36,531 bases of DNA from Bacillota bacterium (GTDB lineage Bacteria > Bacillota > Limnochordia > DUMW01): NCBI GenBank assembly GCA_012839765.1, contig DUMW01000011.1, positions 1 through 36,531 of the forward strand, in the 5' to 3' direction. How positions within the stretch are numbered: the first letter of the stretch is position 1; each line of letters starts with the position of its first letter. Below are positions 31,534-36,531 of this stretch, in pieces. The notes beneath the pieces are model-generated. The model did not search any database. It was not told the origin of the DNA and saw nothing but the letters and a program-made list of their open reading frames with translations. Made by a program: the position numbers and the translations under genes.

Positions 31534-31562
31534 ATTATAACACGCCGGTTCTAACCTGTAAA
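31534..31562 (-). promoter_or_regulatory. promoter of tRNA-Glu
   Basis: On the minus strand, TTTACA (31562-31557), 17 bases, TATAAT (31539-31534), with the extended -10 dinucleotide TG just upstream of the -10. The predicted start is about 10 bases before the tRNA. Confidence 0.88.
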
Positions 31563-31685
31563 GGGGCAAAGTGAAGATCATTTCTTCCCTAAAGGACCAG
31601 AAGTTCGCCAATGCACGTAAAATCGTGCCTTTGCATAAATTCCGCAGGGCAGATCACACTAGAAGACAGAAGGGAGGTTGATACC

Positions 31686-32096
31686 ATGCTAAAGCGCTTA
31701 CGATCCTGGTTGTTTCTAGACGAGGCCCGGTGGCCCGATGGCCTTCCCGATGAAGAGATCGCGGAGGAACTGCAACCAACGAAACAGTACGATATCCTGG
31801 AGGCCAAGGGCGGGGTGAAGATCCGACCGGCGGAGATCACCGAGGGTACCAGTCTTACGGTCTGGTACAGTGGCGACCTGGCCCAAAGGGATCCCGAGGC
31901 CCTGTACATGCACTATGGTTTCGGTACCGACGAATGGGAAGATATCGGTGAGGTGGAGATGTATAAGGACGGGGACAATCAGTGGATGACTAACGTCTAC
32001 GTGAACCGGGGCCAGGCTATCAGTTTCTGCTTTAAGGACGGAGCCGGTAACTGGGATAACAATCACGGACGGAACTGGACCTTTCAAGTGCATTAG
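31686..32096 (+). CDS. cytoplasmic carbohydrate-binding module protein (CBM25-like)
   Basis: The 136-residue protein has a 45-residue charged N-terminal region and then one beta-sandwich carbohydrate-binding module: LTVWYSGDL, LYMHYGFGTDEWEDIGEVEMYK, and the end motif AISFCFKDGAGNWDNNHGRNW. The WDNN pattern and aromatic spacing match CBM25-type starch or glycogen-binding modules. There is no signal peptide and no catalytic domain, so it probably binds glycogen inside the cell or a spore polysaccharide. ATG 31686 has GGGAGG about 7 bases upstream. Its stop overlaps the stop of the convergent ytrI gene by 4 bases. Family call is moderate; function is inference. Confidence 0.75.
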   Translation: MLKRLRSWLFLDEARWPDGLPDEEIAEELQPTKQYDILEAKGGVKIRPAEITEGTSLTVWYSGDLAQRDPEALYMHYGFGTDEWEDIGEVEMYKDGDNQWMTNVYVNRGQAISFCFKDGAGNWDNNHGRNWTFQVH

Positions 32097-32569
32097 GGCA
32101 GGGGCCTGCCATCCTGTTTTACCACCCGGATTTGTAGGAAACTGTGGGGGGCGATCCAGACCAGTTTGCACTCCAGTTCAAAGGTCTGCTCAGAGACATT
32201 AAGGATACGACCGTCAATAATCTTGCTGACCAGATGGGGATCCACCAGCTGTAGCTCCTGTCCCACTAGGTCCTGGAGTAGTTCCCGGATCTGTGCTTCT
32301 AGCTGCAGCTTTGCGTATTGATCCTTCAGGAGCACCTCCACCTCCAGGGACTTAATCACCTCGGCTTGGTGTTTGGACTGCTCCTCCAACCGGGCCAACT
32401 GCTGCAGGGCCCCTTCATATTTCATCGCCAGGTCACTATTTTCCAAAGTCAGATCATTTACCTCCCGGGCCAGGATGAAGGTGCCCACCAGCAGTCCCAG
32501 CACCAGCCCCAGTAGGCAGGCGGCTATCATTTGCTTGATATGTTCCCTGGTGTAGACCCGGATCCTCAT
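32093..32569 (-). CDS. ytrI: YtrI-like sporulation membrane protein
   Basis: The 158-residue protein has one N-terminal membrane segment (about residues 14-34) and a coiled coil (about 36-85, LARLEEQSKHQAEVIKSLEVE). A beta-rich C-terminal domain follows (ILNVSEQTFELECKLVW). Sequence likeness to YtrI alone is weak; the assignment rests on its position directly after ytrH, overlapping it by 4 bases (ATGA), and next to dnaE. In Bacillus subtilis YtrH and YtrI are made in the mother cell under sigma-E and are needed for robust spore formation. ATG 32569 has GGAGG upstream. Confidence 0.75.
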   Translation of the reverse strand: MRIRVYTREHIKQMIAACLLGLVLGLLVGTFILAREVNDLTLENSDLAMKYEGALQQLARLEEQSKHQAEVIKSLEVEVLLKDQYAKLQLEAQIRELLQDLVGQELQLVDPHLVSKIIDGRILNVSEQTFELECKLVWIAPHSFLQIRVVKQDGRPLP

Positions 32570-32904
32570 CCTTCGCCTCCGGTGAGGGTAATGATGATCC
32601 AATAAGCGGTGGAAGCACCGAGAAAGGCACTGATCAAAAGACACAGCTGCCGGAGCAGGGCAAAGACTTGCCCGTCGAAAAGGCCCACTTCAATGGCCCG
32701 GATGGTTTGGAAGGTGCCGCCGATGGCCACGACCACCGCCCAGATCTTACAGGCCTTGGCGATCTGGTGCATGGTGGCCAGCGGGGATCCGAAGGTGAAG
32801 ACCGTGGCCAAAGAACCTACCAAGGCCCCACCCAGCAGTACCCCCAACGCGGTGAAATAGGCTAGGAGCAGCTCTCTGAGGATCTTGAGCACGAGATCTG
32901 ACAC
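32566..32904 (-). CDS. ytrH: YtrH-family sporulation protein
   Basis: The 112-residue protein matches the YtrH family closely: ALGVLLGGALVGSLATVFTF, CKIWAVVVAIGGTFQTIRAIE, GLFDGQVFALLRQ and a final TGGEG. It has three or four membrane segments. It is a mother-cell membrane protein expressed early in sporulation. I chose GTG 32904 because AGGAGGG lies about 6 bases upstream; the in-frame ATG at 32925 precedes that ribosome binding site and has none. It overlaps ytrI by 4 bases and is divergent from dnaE, with a sigma-E-like promoter between. Its presence indicates an endospore former. Confidence 0.92.
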   Translation of the reverse strand: MSDLVLKILRELLLAYFTALGVLLGGALVGSLATVFTFGSPLATMHQIAKACKIWAVVVAIGGTFQTIRAIEVGLFDGQVFALLRQLCLLISAFLGASTAYWIIITLTGGEG

Positions 32905-32941
32905 AGCCTTCCCTCCTGATGGCATGGGCGGTGTTTGCTAC

Positions 32942-32970
32942 AGCCTATGAGGAAGGATGGGGGAATATGC
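32942..32970 (-). promoter_or_regulatory. sigma-E-like promoter of ytrHI
   Basis: On the minus strand, GCATATT (32970-32964) matches the sigma-E -35 consensus, and CATAGGCT (32949-32942) matches six of eight positions of the -10 consensus CATACANT, with the expected 14-base spacing. The leader to GTG 32904 would be about 30 nt. The consensus is from Bacillus subtilis. Confidence 0.6.
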
Positions 32971-33031
32971 AAAGGGAAATCGGGATCGATGTCGAAAGTA
33001 GAGGCGAAAGTCTTTACGGGAGGCCAATCCC

Positions 33032-36000
33032 ATGTCTATTCCCTTCGTACATCTACATAACCATACGGAGTATAGTTTGCTGGACGGATGTTGCCGGATC
33101 GAAGAGCTGGTCCGGGCCACCAAGGAACTGGGGATGTCCGCGGTGGCCATCACCGATCATGGGGTCATGTATGGAACCGTGAAGTTTTATGAAGCGGCCC
33201 AGGCCGCCGGGATTAAGCCCCTTTTGGGGGTGGAGTTGTACGTAACCCCAGGTGCTCTGGAGGACCGGCTGAAGGAAGAGGAACTGTATCACTTGGTATT
33301 GCTGGCGGAGAATGACATCGGGTACCGGAATCTGATCCGTTTGGTCTCCATCGCCCATCTCGATGGTTTTTACTACAAGCCCCGGGTGGATAAGAAAACC
33401 CTGGCCCAACACGGGGAGGGGCTTATCGCACTCAGTGCCTGTCTGGGCGGCGAACTACCAAGCCTGATCCTGGGAGGCAACCTATCCCAGGCTGCCACTA
33501 GCCTGAAGGAATACCTGGATATTTTCGGTAGGGAGAACTTCTTCCTTGAATTGCAGGATCATGGCCTGCCGGAGCAGCAGGCGGTGAATCGGGAGCTACT
33601 GGGCCTTGCCCAAAGGATGGGAGTGGGCTTGGTGGCCACCAATGATGTCCACTATCTGAACCGGGCCGATGCCCGCACCCACGATATTCTCCTTTGTGTG
33701 CAAACCAACCGGACTGTGGATGATCCCGATCGGATGATCTTCCCCAACGACCGATTCTATTTGCGCTCCCCCGCGGAGATGCATGAACTTTTTCATTGGT
33801 GTCCTGAGGCTTTGGAAAACACTCAGAGAATTGCAGACCGGTGTAACGTTACCTTAGAATTGGGGAAGATCCGTTTGCCCCACTTTGAGCCTCCCGAAGG
33901 ACAAAGCTCTGAGGAGTATCTGCGGAAATTGGCCTGGTCCGGTGCCGCACAGCGTTACCCCGTGGTCGATGGCAAGGTGAAGGAACGGCTGGTGCATGAG
34001 CTAGAGATTATTGAGAGGATGGGATATGCGGCTTATTTCCTCATTGTTGCGGACTTTGTGAACTTTGCTAAATCCCAGGGGATCCTGGTGGGTCCCGGCC
34101 GGGGTTCCGCAGCCAGTAGCCTTGTGGCCTACTGCCTGGGGATTACCAATATAGATCCCTTGGCCTATAACCTAGTCTTTGAACGCTTCCTCAACCCGGA
34201 ACGGATCACCATGCCCGATATTGACATCGACTTTGCCGATGACCGGCGGGATGAAGTGATCGCTTATGTGACGAGGAAATATGGCGCCGATCGGGTGGCC
34301 CAGATCATTACCTTTGGAACCATGGCGGCCCGGGCCGCCGTCAGGGATGTGGGACGGGCCATGGGAGTGCCCTACGGTAAGGTGGACCGAGTGGCCAAGG
34401 CCATTGAGCCTGGTCTGTCCATTGCTCAGGCGAAAACGACCTCAGAGTACTTGATCAAGCTGTGTGCCGAAGATACCTCGGTGCGGGAAGTGCTGGAGGT
34501 AGCGGAAAAACTAGAAGGCCTGCCCCGCCATGCCTCCACCCACGCCGCAGGGGTGATTATCAGTGATGTGCCCCTCACCGGGGTGGTTCCCTTGCAGCGG
34601 ATGCAAGACGGTTCGGTGGTCACCCAGTATCCCATGGAAGACTTGGAAAGACTGGGGCTTCTAAAGATGGATTTTCTGGGGTTGCGGAACCTGACGGTGA
34701 TCGATCGCACTGTGAAGCTGGTTAAACAGCATCACAACCGGGACATCGATCTTGATGCTATTCCTCTGGACTGTCCCGAAGTCTATACCCGGTTGAGCCA
34801 AGGGGATACTGCGGGAGTCTTCCAGATGGAAAGTAATCTCTACAGGGATCTCCTGCGACAAATCCAGCCCACCAATATCCATGACCTGGTGGCCATTCTG
34901 GCCCTGGGACGTCCCGGACCCATGGACCGGATTAAAGACTACGCCCAGCGGAAAAAGCAGCAGCAACAGGTGACTTATCTGCACCCGGCCCTGGAACCCA
35001 TCCTGCGGGATACCTACGGGATCATGATTTACCAGGAACAAGTGATGCGGATTGCCATGGATCTGGCAGGCTATACCCCGGGACAGGCGGACTCACTCCG
35101 CCGGGGGATGGGCAAGAAGATGCCCGAGCTAATCGCCGCGGAGAAGGAGCGGTTCATCAAGGGCGCCGTGGCCAAGGGTATCGATGAAAAGATCGCGGAG
35201 GCCATCTTCCAAGATATGGAGAAGTTTGCCGGTTATGGGTTCAACCTGTCCCATTCCGCAGCCTATGCCCTGATCTCTTATCAGACGGCCTACCTGAAGG
35301 AGCATTACCCCATCGAGTTTATGGCTGCCTGTCTGAGTAGTGTGATGGGTTCCACCGACCGGGTGGTGAGTTACGTCCAAAGCTGCGAGCGAATGGGGAT
35401 CCCCGTCCTACCGCCGGATATCAATCAAAGCCATGTGGATTTCACCCCCGTGGATGGGGCCATCCGGTTCGGTTTAGGGGCGGTGAAGAATGTGGGCACC
35501 AAGGCCGCCTGGGGGATCGTCCAACGGCGGGATAAGCCCTTCACGTCCCTGTTGGACTTTTGTAAGCGGGTGCCCAGTGAGCTTTGTAACCGCAGTGCCT
35601 TGGAGAGCCTAATCAAGGCGGGGGCCTTTGATGGGTTGGGGCCTAGCCGGGCCGCTATGTTGCAGGTGTTGCCCGACGTGCTGGCCATGGCGGAACAGGA
35701 TAAACGCCGTGAGGCAAGCATGCAGATGTCTCTGTTTTCTATGGAGGAGATCGATACGGTCACCTTTCCCGATGTGGCAGAGTTTAGTTATCGGCAGAGG
35801 CTGGCCATGGAAAGGGAAGTCTTGGGGTTGTATGTCAGTGGGCACCCTTTGGGACCCCATCTGCCGATGCTGCGGGAGTATCTGCCTCCCATTAGCGGGT
35901 TGGCAGAAATGCCCGATGGCAGCACCATCACTGTCGTAGGGTTGGTGAATGGCATCAAGCGGATCACTACCCGCACCAACCAGCCGATGATGTTTGTGAG

Positions 36001-36406
36001 TGTCGAGGATGGCTCCGGCCAGATGGAAGCGGTGGTTTTGCCCCAGTTGATGCCCCAGGCCACGCCGGTGATCACCGAACATGCCCAGGTGATCCTCACC
36101 GGTACCTTAGAACACAGGGAAGACCAGGCGCCGACCCTCCTGGTGAAACAACTGGCGCCCCTGGGAGAACATCTGCTATTTGTTGAGCTTAATCTGGGCA
36201 AGCTGCCCGATGGGGCGGTGGTTGGCTGTTATGAGTTGTTGAGACAGTATCCGGGTAAGATCCCAGTATTCTTGAAATTGATCAAGGATGGCAAGAGGGC
36301 CGTTAGCTTACTTACGGAGGAACTGTGGGTTGTGCCAGACCAACGGTTGGTACAAGCTTTAAAGCGGCTTGGCTGCCAGGTTGTGATGACCCACGGCGCG
36401 TCCTAG
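33032..36406 (+). CDS. dnaE: DNA polymerase III alpha subunit, DnaE1 type
   Basis: The 1124-residue protein has an N-terminal PHP domain (HLHNHTEYSLLDG), then the polymerase core: GPGRGSAASSLVAYCLGITNIDP and the catalytic PDIDIDFADDRR with D396, D398 and D400. A helix-hairpin-helix region follows, then a C-terminal OB fold (TITVVGLVNGIKR with FVSVEDGSGQMEAVVLP). It has no inserted exonuclease domain, so it is DnaE and not PolC. It replicates DNA at the fork, or extends lagging-strand primers if the cell also has PolC. ATG 33032 has GGGAGG 8 bases upstream. The dnaE-ytrHI neighbourhood is also seen in Bacillus. The 125 bases after the stop contain no recognisable gene start or terminator. Confidence 0.97.
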   Translation: MSIPFVHLHNHTEYSLLDGCCRIEELVRATKELGMSAVAITDHGVMYGTVKFYEAAQAAGIKPLLGVELYVTPGALEDRLKEEELYHLVLLAENDIGYRNLIRLVSIAHLDGFYYKPRVDKKTLAQHGEGLIALSACLGGELPSLILGGNLSQAATSLKEYLDIFGRENFFLELQDHGLPEQQAVNRELLGLAQRMGVGLVATNDVHYLNRADARTHDILLCVQTNRTVDDPDRMIFPNDRFYLRSPAEMHELFHWCPEALENTQRIADRCNVTLELGKIRLPHFEPPEGQSSEEYLRKLAWSGAAQRYPVVDGKVKERLVHELEIIERMGYAAYFLIVADFVNFAKSQGILVGPGRGSAASSLVAYCLGITNIDPLAYNLVFERFLNPERITMPDIDIDFADDRRDEVIAYVTRKYGADRVAQIITFGTMAARAAVRDVGRAMGVPYGKVDRVAKAIEPGLSIAQAKTTSEYLIKLCAEDTSVREVLEVAEKLEGLPRHASTHAAGVIISDVPLTGVVPLQRMQDGSVVTQYPMEDLERLGLLKMDFLGLRNLTVIDRTVKLVKQHHNRDIDLDAIPLDCPEVYTRLSQGDTAGVFQMESNLYRDLLRQIQPTNIHDLVAILALGRPGPMDRIKDYAQRKKQQQQVTYLHPALEPILRDTYGIMIYQEQVMRIAMDLAGYTPGQADSLRRGMGKKMPELIAAEKERFIKGAVAKGIDEKIAEAIFQDMEKFAGYGFNLSHSAAYALISYQTAYLKEHYPIEFMAACLSSVMGSTDRVVSYVQSCERMGIPVLPPDINQSHVDFTPVDGAIRFGLGAVKNVGTKAAWGIVQRRDKPFTSLLDFCKRVPSELCNRSALESLIKAGAFDGLGPSRAAMLQVLPDVLAMAEQDKRREASMQMSLFSMEEIDTVTFPDVAEFSYRQRLAMEREVLGLYVSGHPLGPHLPMLREYLPPISGLAEMPDGSTITVVGLVNGIKRITTRTNQPMMFVSVEDGSGQMEAVVLPQLMPQATPVITEHAQVILTGTLEHREDQAPTLLVKQLAPLGEHLLFVELNLGKLPDGAVVGCYELLRQYPGKIPVFLKLIKDGKRAVSLLTEELWVVPDQRLVQALKRLGCQVVMTHGAS

Positions 36407-36531
36407 TATGAGTCAAAAGTTTGTGGGGATTGGCAAGGCCTGGAAAAAATAGAAGACCGCGGGTCCATTGAAAGATGAGGGCATAGAGAAGGAATCGAGA
36501 GACTCCGTCTCCAATATATGGAGATAGCCAA

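Noticed and set aside
36408-36452. Fourteen-codon frame MSQKFVGIGKAWKK after dnaE
   Set aside because: No ribosome binding site and very short; likely chance.
1-36531. CRISPR array, prophage, toxin-antitoxin pair or biosynthetic cluster
   Set aside because: No spaced direct repeats, phage structural genes, TA pairs or clustered biosynthetic enzymes were seen.

Overview
The window looks like chromosomal DNA from an endospore-forming member of the Bacillota, moderately GC-rich, with strong AGGAGG-type ribosome binding sites and frequent GTG/TTG starts. The spore evidence is a ytrH-ytrI pair beside dnaE, an arrangement known from Bacillus, preceded by a match to a sigma-E promoter. A small secreted beta-rich protein ending in Phe leaves open that the cell has an outer membrane (a diderm lineage such as Limnochordia), but the window does not settle this. 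Apart from one decayed intron, everything looks like vertically inherited housekeeping DNA; there is no phage, CRISPR array or intact insertion sequence.

Layout. 1-2.1 kb: tail of an upstream gene, a CPBP-type membrane protease and a lipid kinase. 2.1-7.9 kb: GTP-type PEP carboxykinase, a CofE-like ligase divergent from a leaderless cell-wall amidase, a fumarylacetoacetate-hydrolase (FAH) family enzyme and a Gfo/Idh/MocA oxidoreductase. 8.0-12.6 kb: a small secreted protein, a MATE exporter with a HEPN-CBS protein, then hflX and a small gene on the minus strand. 12.7-17.1 kb: long-form hisG followed by a four-gene Na+-pumping oxaloacetate decarboxylase operon (gamma, biotin carrier, beta, carboxyltransferase) ending in a strong terminator. 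17.1-19.5 kb: an FmdB-type zinc ribbon, a long non-coding stretch and a CorC/TlyC-type transporter behind a structured leader with a terminator. 19.6-21.9 kb: a second Gfo/Idh/MocA enzyme and a LacI-family regulator, with a LacI-type operator at the probable transcription start. 21.9-28.9 kb: a tightly overlapping operon of homocysteine methyltransferase, endonuclease III, YjbQ, MTA/MTI phosphorylase, MtnA, MTA/SAH deaminase and GluRS. 29-31.5 kb: a PHP-domain protein, tRNA-Gln(CUG), a decayed group IIC intron, a lipoprotein gene and tRNA-Glu(CUC). 31.6-36.5 kb: a cytoplasmic starch-binding-type module, ytrI/ytrH and dnaE.

Functional links. PEP carboxykinase, the FAH-family enzyme and the decarboxylase pump all could act on oxaloacetate. 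The methylthioadenosine genes form a deaminase-first salvage route (MTA to MTI to methylthioribose-1-phosphate to methylthioribulose-1-phosphate) next to a homocysteine methylase.

The most unusual signals are in RNA. The decarboxylase operon has a leader with mutually exclusive hairpins. The FAH-family gene has a hairpin that would bridge a distant Shine-Dalgarno sequence to its GTG start. The CorC-type gene has a leader in which a 49-codon ORF runs through an intrinsic terminator. An ORF-less group IIC intron remnant sits exactly behind the terminator of the lipoprotein gene. Pairings were worked out by eye, and no search or folding program was run.
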